From an uncultured Clostridia bacterium (GTDB lineage Bacteria; Bacillota; Clostridia; Oscillospirales; Ruminococcaceae): a stretch of DNA of 64,000 nt. The position numbers were made by a program, and so were the translations under genes. Where the stretch lies: assembly GCA_947629335.1 (NCBI GenBank), contig CANRDI010000008.1, positions 1 to 64,000 on the forward strand. Reading direction: 5' to 3'. Positions 35,199 to 43,665 of this stretch are shown here, in pieces; position 1 is the first letter of the stretch, and every line of letters begins with the position of its first letter. A model generated the notes under the pieces. That model saw only the letters and a list, made by a program, of their open reading frames with translations. It had not been told where the DNA came from and made no database searches.

Positions 35199-36116
35199 AT
35201 GAACGCAAAGGAAATTATCGGAAAGCATTTTGAAAAAGCCGCCTTCAACGGCTATAAAACCGAAGAGGTCGATGAGTTTCTCAGAGTGGTTTCGGAAGAG
35301 TTTTCGAGACTTCAAAAAGAAAACGGCGAACTTGAACGCAAGCTCGAAGTTTTAGCGGATAAGATCCGCGAATACCGTGAGGACGAGGAGGCATTAAAGG
35401 ACGCTCTGCTTATCGCTCAAAAACAGGGCAACGCTATTGTGGCGGAGTCAAAGGCTTCTGCGGAAAAGCTTACAAAAGAAACAAACGAGAATATCGAGAA
35501 AAGACTTGCGGAAGCAAAGGCTAAGAGCGAAAAGACAATAAATGACGCAAACGAATATTCGGAAAAAACAAGAAAAGAAGCCGACAATACCGCCGACAGA
35601 ATAGTGACCGAAGCCCAGAATAAGGCGGATGAAATAAAGGCTCTTATGGAAAAACAGCGCGAGATACAGGAAAATATTATCCGCGAGACCAAAAAAGAAG
35701 CTCTTGAATTCAGACAGAGACTTTTGGACGGTTATAACGAGCAGATCACGCTTATAGATTCGCTTCCCGATAAATGCGAGAACGATTATGTAAAGAGAGT
35801 GGCAGAAGAGGCTGAAAAGCGCGAAGAAGAACGCTTGAAGAAGGCTGCCGCTGAAAAGGCGGAGGCTGAAAAAGCCGCAAAGGCTGCGGCTGCGAAGAAC
35901 GCCGCTGCACAGCAGAAAAATGACAATAATGTCAACAAGAAAAAGAACGAAAAACCCGTTTATTCCGAAAATGTGAGCGAAAAGAACCAACCCTCAAAGA
36001 CCGTTCCCGAAAAAACGGCAGAAAATAACCTTCCTTTCTTCAGCTCTAATACTGCCGAGGCAAAGCCTATACGCCACGGAGATCTTAAATTCGGAAAGAA
36101 TAACGATAATAAATAA
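35199..36116 (+). CDS. divIVA: DivIVA domain protein
   Basis: A 305-residue coiled-coil protein that gathers at curved membrane (poles and septa) and recruits partners. The N-terminal DivIVA signature is FNGYKTEEVDEFLRVV (about residues 12-30), preceded by KEIIGKHFEKA. Residues 30-190 are a long coiled coil. Residues about 200-250 are Lys/Glu/Ala-rich, and the C-terminal tail is low complexity (Asn, Lys, Pro). It is longer than Bacillus DivIVA because of the extended tail. ileS follows, as in many Firmicutes. Confidence 0.9.
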   Translation: MNAKEIIGKHFEKAAFNGYKTEEVDEFLRVVSEEFSRLQKENGELERKLEVLADKIREYREDEEALKDALLIAQKQGNAIVAESKASAEKLTKETNENIEKRLAEAKAKSEKTINDANEYSEKTRKEADNTADRIVTEAQNKADEIKALMEKQREIQENIIRETKKEALEFRQRLLDGYNEQITLIDSLPDKCENDYVKRVAEEAEKREEERLKKAAAEKAEAEKAAKAAAAKNAAAQQKNDNNVNKKKNEKPVYSENVSEKNQPSKTVPEKTAENNLPFFSSNTAEAKPIRHGDLKFGKNNDNK

Positions 36117-36221
36117 GAACTTGATTTCATATACGCTTGATACGTCTTGCGGATAATTCGCTTTGCAATGCGCGTTTCAAGCAATGAAAACAAGTAAAAA
36201 ACAATAATCGAGGAGTCAGCT

Positions 36222-39023
36222 ATGCCAGTCGATATAAACAGTACGGTAAACCTTCCGCAGACGGAATTTCCTATGCGGGCAAACCTTCCGAAAAGAGAGC
36301 CGGAAATGCTTGATAAATGGGAGCAGGAGCGCGTTTATTACGCGCTTTCCGAGAAAAATAAGGGAAAGCCCTCTTATACTCTCCATGACGGCCCTCCGTA
36401 CGCAAACGGAAATATCCACCTCGGAACGGCGCTTAATAAGGTGCTGAAAGACATCATCATAAAATATAAGTCAATGACGGGATTTAATGCGAATTATGTT
36501 CCCGGCTGGGATTGTCACGGTCTGCCGATCGAGCTTAAAGCAATTAAACAGCTCGGAGTTGACAGCGGGAAAGTTTCCCCCGTAGAGCTTCGCAAAAGCT
36601 GCCGTCAGTTTGCGCTGTCCTGCCTTGACGAGCAGAAAGCTCAGTTCAAGCGCCTCGGCGTATGGGGAGATTTCGACGACCCGTATCTCACGATAAAGCC
36701 CGAATTTGAGGCAAAACAGGTCGAAGTTTTCGGCGAGATGATGAAAAAAGGCTATATCTATAAGGGATTAAAGCCGGTTTATTGGTGTGCGGACTGTAAT
36801 ACCGCTCTTGCAGAGGCTGAAATTGAATATCAGGACGACCCCTGCTATTCAATTTATGTGAAGTTCCCGCTGTTTGACGACAAGGGAAAGTTTTCCGACC
36901 TCGGAATAGATTTAAAAAAGGCAAGCGTCGTTATTTGGACAACAACAACATGGACGCTCCCCGGAAACCTTGCGATATGCCTCGGTCCTAACTATGAATA
37001 TACATTCGTTCATGTAGAGGACGAAAACAGCAAGTCAAACGGCGAATATTTGCTTATGGCGACCGAGCTTGTCAGCGCGGTTATGAGCGCCGTAGGCATT
37101 TCTAAGTACAGCACTGTCGGAAGTTTTAAGGGTCAGGATCTTGAGCTTATCGAGGCAAACCACCCGTTTATGCCGAGAAAGTCTCCGATAATCGTCGGAA
37201 ATCATGTTACTCTTGACAGCGGCACGGGTTGTGTTCATACTGCGCCGGGCTTCGGTGTGGAGGACTATGAGGTCTGCAATAAGTATAAGGGAATGTTTAA
37301 AATTATCGTTCCCGTAAACGAAAAGGGCATTCTTACCGAAGAAGCTGGCGAGTTCGAGGGTCTTAAGACCTCCGACGCAAACAAGGTTATCGCACAGCGC
37401 CTTGAGGACGACAATACCCTGCTTGCTATCGAAAAGATAGTACACCCGTATCCTCACTGTTGGCGCTGTCACGAACCGATAATCTACCGCGCGACAGACC
37501 AGTGGTTCTGCAATGTAGACGCGTTTAAGCCCGAAACGATAAAGGCTATAGAGAGCGTAAAGTGGATACCGGACTGGGGCGAAGAGCGCATTAAAAATAT
37601 GGTAAATATGCGTTCGGACTGGTGCATTTCAAGGCAGAGAAGGTGGGGAGTTCCCATTCCGATACTCTACTGTGAAAACTGCGGGAAAACTGTCGTAAAT
37701 GATACTACAATAAAGGCTATCTCGGATATGTTCAGAAAGGAAAGCTCGGACGCATGGTACGCTAAAGACCCGTCAGAGTTCATTCCCGCTGATGTAAAGT
37801 GCGAGTGCGGAGGAAACAAGTTCCGTAAGGAAATGGACATCTTTGACGTATGGTTCGACAGCGGCTGTACTCATGCGGCGGTTCTTGACGAACGCCCTGA
37901 GCTTTCATATCCTGCGGATCTGTACCTTGAGGGCTGCGACCAGTACAGAGGCTGGTTCCAGTCGAGCCTGCTTACGTCTGTTGCAACAAAGGGCATGGCG
38001 CCTTATAAGGCTGTCTGCACTCACGGCTGGGTTGTTGACGGAAACGGACAGCAGATGCATAAGTCAAAGGGAAACCAGATCTTCCCCGAAGAAGTCATAA
38101 AAGACTTCGGCGCTGACGTTCTGCGCCTGTGGGTTGCGTCGCTCGATTATCATGCGGATATAAGAGTTTCAAAGGATATGCTCAAACAGCTTTCTGAGAG
38201 CTATCGCAAGATAAGAAACACCGCGCGTTATATCCTCGGAAACCTTTCTGACGGCAAGGATTTCGACCCGAATACCGAGATGGTGGATTTTGACAAGCTG
38301 CGCGAGCTTGACAAGTGGGCTTTGGCGCGTCTTGACGAGGTTATTGAAAAGGTAAAAGCCGCGTATGATGCTATGGACTATTATCTTGCATATCATGCGC
38401 TGATAAGCTTCTGCGTGGTTGATATGTCGAATTTCTATCTTGACATTGTAAAGGACGTTCTTTACTGTGACGCGAAAAATTCGCCTGCAAGAAAATCCGT
38501 TCAGACAACAATGTACGTTATCCTTGACTCGATAGTAAGACTTGTCGCGCCGATACTGACATTCACGGCGGACGAGATCTGGGGCTTTATGCCGCATAAA
38601 AAAGAGGACGATTTGCGCGGAGTTCCGTTCAACAGTATGCCCGAAAAGACGGGAGTAAAGGCTGACGAGGAAAAATGGGCGAAGATAAAGGGCGTAAGAG
38701 ATGACGTCCTTGCGGCTCTTGAGCAAAAACGCGCGGAAAAGGTGATTGGAAAATCGCTTGAGGCGGAGGTTACGGTCTACACGAACGACGAAAGCCTTAA
38801 AGGAATGGAAAACGACCTTGCAGACGCCTGCATAGTTTCAAAGGTGAACGTTCTGACGAGCGGAGAGGGCGAATATAAGGGCGGCGTATGCTCCGTTACC
38901 GCAGTAAAGAAAGCGGGCGAGCCTTGCGCAAGATGCTGGAGAATAGACGATACCGTCGGCTCGGACAGCGAAAATCCGACCCTATGTAAGCGCTGTGCGG
39001 ATGTTATCAGATTGAATTTCTGA
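36222..39023 (+). CDS. ileS: Isoleucyl-tRNA synthetase
   Basis: A 933-residue class I synthetase. Its HIGH motif is in PYANGNIHLGTALNK (about residues 60-74), the editing domain contains the GTGCVHTAPGFG segment, and KMSKS is in QQMHKSKGNQIFPEE. The C-terminal zinc site is CARCWRIDD with CKRCADV. The length and the zinc site fit the bacterial IleS1 type. GAGGAGTCAGCT precedes ATG 36222. I looked for a T-box leader in the 105 bases upstream and found none, so it is probably read through from the division operon. Confidence 0.97.
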   Translation: MPVDINSTVNLPQTEFPMRANLPKREPEMLDKWEQERVYYALSEKNKGKPSYTLHDGPPYANGNIHLGTALNKVLKDIIIKYKSMTGFNANYVPGWDCHGLPIELKAIKQLGVDSGKVSPVELRKSCRQFALSCLDEQKAQFKRLGVWGDFDDPYLTIKPEFEAKQVEVFGEMMKKGYIYKGLKPVYWCADCNTALAEAEIEYQDDPCYSIYVKFPLFDDKGKFSDLGIDLKKASVVIWTTTTWTLPGNLAICLGPNYEYTFVHVEDENSKSNGEYLLMATELVSAVMSAVGISKYSTVGSFKGQDLELIEANHPFMPRKSPIIVGNHVTLDSGTGCVHTAPGFGVEDYEVCNKYKGMFKIIVPVNEKGILTEEAGEFEGLKTSDANKVIAQRLEDDNTLLAIEKIVHPYPHCWRCHEPIIYRATDQWFCNVDAFKPETIKAIESVKWIPDWGEERIKNMVNMRSDWCISRQRRWGVPIPILYCENCGKTVVNDTTIKAISDMFRKESSDAWYAKDPSEFIPADVKCECGGNKFRKEMDIFDVWFDSGCTHAAVLDERPELSYPADLYLEGCDQYRGWFQSSLLTSVATKGMAPYKAVCTHGWVVDGNGQQMHKSKGNQIFPEEVIKDFGADVLRLWVASLDYHADIRVSKDMLKQLSESYRKIRNTARYILGNLSDGKDFDPNTEMVDFDKLRELDKWALARLDEVIEKVKAAYDAMDYYLAYHALISFCVVDMSNFYLDIVKDVLYCDAKNSPARKSVQTTMYVILDSIVRLVAPILTFTADEIWGFMPHKKEDDLRGVPFNSMPEKTGVKADEEKWAKIKGVRDDVLAALEQKRAEKVIGKSLEAEVTVYTNDESLKGMENDLADACIVSKVNVLTSGEGEYKGGVCSVTAVKKAGEPCARCWRIDDTVGSDSENPTLCKRCADVIRLNF

Positions 39024-39037
39024 TGAATTTAAAATAG

Positions 39038-39060
39038 GGAAGAGGAGATCCCTCTTCCTT
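39038..39060 (+). terminator. Terminator of ileS
   Basis: GGAAGAGG (39038-39045), loop AGATC, CCTCTTCC (39051-39058), then TTATT. A compact hairpin 14 bases after the stop. Confidence 0.7.
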
Positions 39061-39111
39061 ATTGAATTTAACTCGATATTAAATTACAGACCAAATAAAA
39101 ACAAAAATTTT

Positions 39112-39193
39112 CAGACCGTCGGGAAAGTCCTGTGTTCTCGCATAACGCGCCTTGAAGATAAGTCTGAATAAGGCGGCTTTTGTCGGCAGTCTG
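39112..39193. repeat. Inverted-repeat element upstream of lspA
   Basis: CAGACCGTCG (39112-39121) and CGGCAGTCTG (39184-39193) are inverted with two mismatches. The inside carries CGCATAACGC (39139-39148), the reverse complement of a motif in the mutL-miaA element. Confidence 0.55.
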
Positions 39194-39222
39194 TAAAAAA
39201 GTAGATTGAAAAGAGGAGCAAA

Positions 39223-39729
39223 TTGCAGTATATCTGGCTTTTGATCGCCGCAGTTCTGCTGGGAGTTGACAGGCTCACAAAATGGCTTGTCACAGAGAAT
39301 ATGGAGCTGAAACAGACGATAAACCTCATAAAATTCGGCGATAAAGAGGTACTGAATTTCTATTACTGCCTTAACGACGGCGCTGCATTCAGCAAGTTCA
39401 GCGGACAGAGAATACTTCTTATAATAGTGACGTCTGTCGTTATAGCAGGATTTTTGTACGCCGTTATCACAAAACGTATCAAAAAACCCGTACAGGTCGC
39501 CGCTTCGGCTCTTATCATAAGCGGCGGTATCGGAAATCTTATTGATAGGATATTCAATGACGGACTTGTAGTGGATTTCATTGATTTCCGCATTATAAAC
39601 TTCGCGGTCTTTAATGTCGCGGACATCTGCGCGGTCGTTGGCGCGGGAATGCTCGCGGTATCAGTCATTGTCGGAGAAATACGGGATATGATCGCCAAAA
39701 AAGCAGATGGAAAAAGTGAAAAGAATTGA
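39223..39729 (+). CDS. lspA: Lipoprotein signal peptidase (signal peptidase II)
   Basis: A 168-residue integral membrane aspartyl protease that removes signal peptides from diacylated prolipoproteins. Four hydrophobic helices are visible. The catalytic regions are LNDGAAFSKF, SGGIGNLIDRIF, VVDFIDF and FNVADICAVVGAGML, containing the two active aspartates. The charged C-terminus is cytoplasmic. It starts at TTG 39223, with AGAGGAGCAA upstream. It overlaps rluD by 23 bases, a common lspA-rluD pairing. Confidence 0.95.
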   Translation: MQYIWLLIAAVLLGVDRLTKWLVTENMELKQTINLIKFGDKEVLNFYYCLNDGAAFSKFSGQRILLIIVTSVVIAGFLYAVITKRIKKPVQVAASALIISGGIGNLIDRIFNDGLVVDFIDFRIINFAVFNVADICAVVGAGMLAVSVIVGEIRDMIAKKADGKSEKN

Positions 39730-40612
39730 GTTCTCGGCTGAATTTCCCGACAGGCTCGACAGAGTTGTTGCCGAAAATACCGAACTTAGCCGCAGTTATG
39801 CCGTAAAACTCATTGAAAGCGGCTTTGTAACAGTCGGCGGAAAACTTTCTGATAAAAAAAGCGCGGTAAAAGCGGGGGAAACTGTCGTAGTAAATATTCC
39901 CGAAGCGGAAGAAGCCGAGATACTCCCCGAAAATATCCCGCTTGATATTGTCTATGAGGACGGCGACTTGCTCGTGGTGAATAAGCCCAAAGGAATGGTA
40001 GTTCACCCTGCCGCGGGGCATTATTCCGGAACGCTCGTAAATGCACTCATGTATCATTGCGGCGGCAGTCTTTCGGGAATAAACGGCGAGATACGTCCCG
40101 GTATCGTCCACCGTATCGACAAGGACACCAGCGGGCTTCTTATAGTTGCAAAAAACGATTTTGCACATCTTGGGCTTTCCGAGCAAATAAAAGAACATTC
40201 TTTTACGCGGGAATATCAGACGGTTGTGTGCGGTTGTATAAAAGAAAACGGAACGGTAAACGCGCCGATAGGCAGGCATAATACCGACAGAAAAAAAATG
40301 TGCGTAAAAGAGGAAAATTCCCGCGAGGCAGTCACACATTATTTTGTAATCAGAAATTATGCGGGATATACACATCTTTCCGTTAGGCTCGAAACAGGCA
40401 GAACTCACCAGATAAGAGTTCACCTTTCTTATATCGGACATCCTGTCGCGGGTGACGAGGTATACGGAAACGGAAAGCCGAAGTGGCTTTGCGGACAGTG
40501 CCTTCATGCGGGGAAAATAGGATTTATCCACCCGCGTACTAAAAAATATATGGAGTTTTCGAGCGAACTTCCTGAATATTTTACGAAATTTCTTAGGGAA
40601 ATCGAAAAGTAA
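39707..40612 (+). CDS. rluD: RluD-family 23S rRNA pseudouridine synthase
   Basis: A 301-residue enzyme with an N-terminal S4 domain (LDRVVAENTELSRSYAVKLIE) and a catalytic domain whose active aspartate is in HRIDKDTSGLLIVAKN (about residues 130-145). The final motif is ETGRTHQIRVHLSYIGHPVAGD. It belongs to the RluA/RluD group. The RluD label rests on the S4 domain and the lspA neighbour, and the exact target uridines cannot be told from sequence. It overlaps lspA, and the next gene starts directly after its stop. Confidence 0.93.
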   Translation: MEKVKRIEFSAEFPDRLDRVVAENTELSRSYAVKLIESGFVTVGGKLSDKKSAVKAGETVVVNIPEAEEAEILPENIPLDIVYEDGDLLVVNKPKGMVVHPAAGHYSGTLVNALMYHCGGSLSGINGEIRPGIVHRIDKDTSGLLIVAKNDFAHLGLSEQIKEHSFTREYQTVVCGCIKENGTVNAPIGRHNTDRKKMCVKEENSREAVTHYFVIRNYAGYTHLSVRLETGRTHQIRVHLSYIGHPVAGDEVYGNGKPKWLCGQCLHAGKIGFIHPRTKKYMEFSSELPEYFTKFLREIEK

Positions 40613-41413
40613 ATGGACTTTAAGAACGTAATTTTTGTGACAGATCTTGACGGAACGCTGCTTACCGACGATAAGCGGATCTTGGAGCGCGACCTTAAAG
40701 CAATAGAGCGTTTTCGCGCGGGCGGCGGTATTTTCGCCGCGGCAACTGGACGCGGGTATGCAATGGCGCGCCGCGTCGTCACAATGCTTGCCGACGTTCC
40801 GTCTGTAATCTTCAACGGCGCGGCGGTCTACGATTTCAAACAGGATAAATTTCTGTGGAGAAGCGAGATAGATAAATGCGCATATGATTATGTCGACAGG
40901 ATAGGACGGGCGTTTGAGAATATCGGAGCGGAAGTTCTGTGTGAGCAAACGGTATATGTACCGTATCTGAACGAAGTCGAACAGACCCACCTCGACTGGG
41001 AACAAGTAAAGGCTGATTTCAGAAAGGTATCGGAAATACCGCAGAGCGGCTGGCTCAAATTTCTTTTTACGGGAGAGCCGAGCCTTATTGACGAAGTGGA
41101 AAAATTTGTTTATGCGGGAGATTTCCCGAAAGTAAACTGGGTAAGATCCGGTCCGCTGTTTTTCGAGTGTCTGCCTGAGGGCGTTGATAAATGGTCGGGT
41201 TTTCGGCGGCTTATAGAGCTTTTGAATGCTGAAGACCGCTTTACGGTCGCCGCGGGAGATTATAAAAATGACGCGACGATGATAAAGAATGCCGATCTCG
41301 GTTTTGCACCCGAAAATGCACACGAAAGCGTGAAAAAGTGCGCGGATGTCGTCGTCTGCGACAACAACAGCGGCGCTGTCGCGGAGATGATAGAATATAT
41401 AGAAAAACTTTAG
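40613..41413 (+). CDS. HAD superfamily phosphatase, Cof type
   Basis: A 266-residue hydrolase. Motif I is VTDLDGTLLTDD (residues 9-20), motif II is AATGRGYAMA, the conserved lysine is in EGVDKWSGFRRLIE and motif IV is VAAGDYKNDATMIKNADLG. A C2B-type cap lies between motifs II and III. Such enzymes remove phosphate from small sugar phosphates or cofactors, and the substrate cannot be predicted. It abuts rluD without a gap, so it is in the same operon. Confidence 0.92.
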   Translation: MDFKNVIFVTDLDGTLLTDDKRILERDLKAIERFRAGGGIFAAATGRGYAMARRVVTMLADVPSVIFNGAAVYDFKQDKFLWRSEIDKCAYDYVDRIGRAFENIGAEVLCEQTVYVPYLNEVEQTHLDWEQVKADFRKVSEIPQSGWLKFLFTGEPSLIDEVEKFVYAGDFPKVNWVRSGPLFFECLPEGVDKWSGFRRLIELLNAEDRFTVAAGDYKNDATMIKNADLGFAPENAHESVKKCADVVVCDNNSGAVAEMIEYIEKL

Positions 41414-41473
41414 GATGAAAAATACGGGCAGGCTGCCTGTGATAATATAAAATGTAGTTCTATGGAGGGAGAA

Positions 41474-42325
41474 ATGGACGAAAAACTTGTTCGAGAGCTT
41501 GAAATCGACGCTGCAAAGGTAAGGATCGGCATAATTGAGGGCGTTTATAACGCAAAATGCGGACACCCCGGCGGCGCGCTGTCGATAGCGGATGTATTGA
41601 CGTATATGTACAAACACCGCCTTAATGTTGACCCGAATATGCCTGACGACCCAAAGCGCGACAGGGTTGTATTATCGAAAGGACATTCCGCTCCTGCATT
41701 ATACGCGGTTTTGGCTTTGAGAGGATTTTTCCCGTTCGACGAGCTTAAAACGCTCCGTCAGAGCGGTTCGAGGCTTGAGGGACACCCGGACAGAAAGAAA
41801 GTTCCGGGCGTTGACGCAAGCACCGGTTCGCTCGGTCAGGGCATTTCACAGGCTTGCGGAATGGCGCTTGCGGGAAAGATGTCGTGCGAAAGCTATAAAG
41901 TGTATACGATTTTAGGCGACGGCGAAATCGAAGAGGGTATGGTCTGGGAAGCGGCAATGTTCGCTTCTCACTACAAGCTTGATAATCTTGTCGCAATTAT
42001 CGACAACAACGGTTTGCAGATCGACGGAAAGATAAGCGAAGTCATGTCGCCGTATCCGATAGAGGAGAAATTTGAGGCGTTCGGCTGGAATGTGATAACG
42101 ATAAACGGTCACGATTTCTCGCAGATGGAAAAGGCGTTTGACGCGGCGGAGAGAGTATTTGAAAAGCCGACGGTAATTATCCTTAAAACTACAAAGGGAA
42201 AAGGCATTGATTATATGGAAAACGCGCTCGAATGGCACGGAAAAGCCCCCGGCGACGAGGACTATCAGCGTGCGATAAAACAGCTTCGTGAACATTTAGC
42301 CGAGCTTGAAGGGAGCGTGAAATAA
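41474..42325 (+). CDS. Transketolase, N-terminal subunit
   Basis: A 283-residue TPP-binding half of a split transketolase, which works with the next gene product to move two-carbon units in the pentose phosphate pathway. Visible are GHPGGALSIADVL, SKGHSAPALYAVLA, ASTGSLGQGISQACGMALA and the TPP motif GDGEIEEGMVWEA ending in a conserved IIDNNGLQIDG. The start is ATG 41474, with GGAGGGAGAA. The ATG at 41462 overlaps that ribosome binding site. The split form is usual in Clostridia. The stop overlaps the next start. Confidence 0.94.
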   Translation: MDEKLVRELEIDAAKVRIGIIEGVYNAKCGHPGGALSIADVLTYMYKHRLNVDPNMPDDPKRDRVVLSKGHSAPALYAVLALRGFFPFDELKTLRQSGSRLEGHPDRKKVPGVDASTGSLGQGISQACGMALAGKMSCESYKVYTILGDGEIEEGMVWEAAMFASHYKLDNLVAIIDNNGLQIDGKISEVMSPYPIEEKFEAFGWNVITINGHDFSQMEKAFDAAERVFEKPTVIILKTTKGKGIDYMENALEWHGKAPGDEDYQRAIKQLREHLAELEGSVK

Positions 42326-43266
42326 TGGCAGAACAGGTAAAACGTGCGACCCGCGAGGGCTATGGCGACGGGCTTTGTGAACTTGCCGAGATAAGACCCG
42401 ATATGGTCGTATTGGACGCGGATCTTTCGGCAGCGACAAAAACGTCTGTTTTCAAAAAGGCATATCCCGAAAGACATTTCAACTGCGGAATATCCGAGCA
42501 GAATATGATGGGAGTTGCGTCGGGAATTGCCTCGACGGGAAGGCTTGTATTCGCAAGTTCGTTTGCAATGTTCGCGGCGGGCAGAGCTTTCGAGATAATA
42601 AGAAATTCTATTGCTTATCCCCAGCTCAACGTAAAAATAGGCGCTACACACGGAGGAATATCCGTGGGTGAGGACGGCGCTACTCATCAGTGCTGTGAAG
42701 ATGTGGCGATAATGCGGGCGCTTCCTAATATGACGGTCATAGTTCCTGCGGATTATGTTGAGGCAAAAGCAGCAGTGATGGCTATGGCGAATTTTGAAGG
42801 ACCGACATATCTTCGGTTCGGTAGACTTGCCGTGCCGATATTCAACGGCGACGATTATAAGTTCGAGGTCGGAAAAGGCATTACTATGAAAGACGGCAAG
42901 GATATTACTATAATTGCAAGCGGACTTATGGTAGCGGAGGCAGTTGAGGCTGCACAGGCTCTGCATGAGCAGGGGATCGACGCGCGAGTTATAAATATCC
43001 ATACGATAAAGCCTATAGACCGCGATATTATCGTAAAAGCGGCAAAGGAAACGGGAAAGATAGTTACTGTCGAAGAGCATAACATTATAGGCGGACTTGG
43101 GTCGGCGGTCGGAGATGTTGTGCTTGAAGAATGTCCCGTGCCGGTGATAAAGATCGGAGTAAATGACGTATACGGTCACAGCGGTCCTGCAAAGGTACTT
43201 CTGAAAGAGTTCGGACTTTGCGCGGAGAATATTGTGAATGTTGTAAAAGCGGCAGTTAAAAATTAA
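42325..43266 (+). CDS. Transketolase, C-terminal subunit
   Basis: A 313-residue partner subunit with the pyrimidine-binding domain (VLDADLSAATKTSVF, NCGISEQNMMGVASGIA with the catalytic Glu, and THGGISVGEDGATHQCCEDVA) and the C-terminal transketolase domain (VTVEEHNIIGGLGSAVGD). It starts one base before the end of the first subunit gene (TAATG overlap), so synthesis is coupled. A strong terminator follows 52 bases later. The two subunits together correspond to a one-piece transketolase of about 600 residues. Confidence 0.94.
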   Translation: MAEQVKRATREGYGDGLCELAEIRPDMVVLDADLSAATKTSVFKKAYPERHFNCGISEQNMMGVASGIASTGRLVFASSFAMFAAGRAFEIIRNSIAYPQLNVKIGATHGGISVGEDGATHQCCEDVAIMRALPNMTVIVPADYVEAKAAVMAMANFEGPTYLRFGRLAVPIFNGDDYKFEVGKGITMKDGKDITIIASGLMVAEAVEAAQALHEQGIDARVINIHTIKPIDRDIIVKAAKETGKIVTVEEHNIIGGLGSAVGDVVLEECPVPVIKIGVNDVYGHSGPAKVLLKEFGLCAENIVNVVKAAVKN

Positions 43267-43318
43267 AGGTCAAACAATATTTTCCTGCAAAATTCGCTTT
43301 TTGCATTTTAGACGGATA

Positions 43319-43353
43319 GCGGGGGAGCCGATTTTGGTTCCCCCGCAATTTTT
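43319..43353 (+). terminator. Terminator of the transketolase operon
   Basis: GCGGGGGAGCC and GGTTCCCCCGC pair around a six-base loop, followed by AATTTTT. The next 232 bases (43354-43585) contain no gene that I can see, only short palindromes such as GCCGATCGGC. Confidence 0.88.
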
Positions 43354-43585
43354 ATAGCCGAATAAAAATGAAATTTATTTTGATGAACAATTTGTACACT
43401 TCAACAAGCCGATCGGCCTTAACTGTACGACATAAATCGTCGGCTGATGTCAGCGCAGAGCTGTGAGAAGAAAGCATCTATCAGCGGACAGGACACAGTG
43501 AAATGCTGATGAATAATAATTTACGAAGTACTTCTGAAATTTTTAAAACCGAATACTAAAAATTGTACAAATTCTATAAAATATA

Positions 43586-43614
43586 TTGACATAAAGTAAA
43601 TTTTATTGTATAAT
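43586..43614 (+). promoter_or_regulatory. Sigma-A promoter of the FtsK-like gene
   Basis: TTGACA (43586-43591), 17 bases, TATAAT (43609-43614): full consensus. The start codon is 52 bases downstream. Confidence 0.9.
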
Positions 43615-43665
43615 CAATATAAGCCGCAGTATGTCTGCGGACAAAATATAAGGAGATTAGAGTTT

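Noticed and set aside
36117-36221. A T-box leader for ileS
   Set aside because: I searched for the AGGGTGG antiterminator core, a specifier stem and a terminator. None is present in the 105 bases available.
39665-41617. A 650-residue open frame on the minus strand
   Set aside because: It lies antisense to lspA, rluD, the HAD phosphatase and the transketolase start, all of which have catalytic motifs and ribosome binding sites. The product is Tyr/Arg/Ile-rich without domains, as expected from the antisense of this codon usage.
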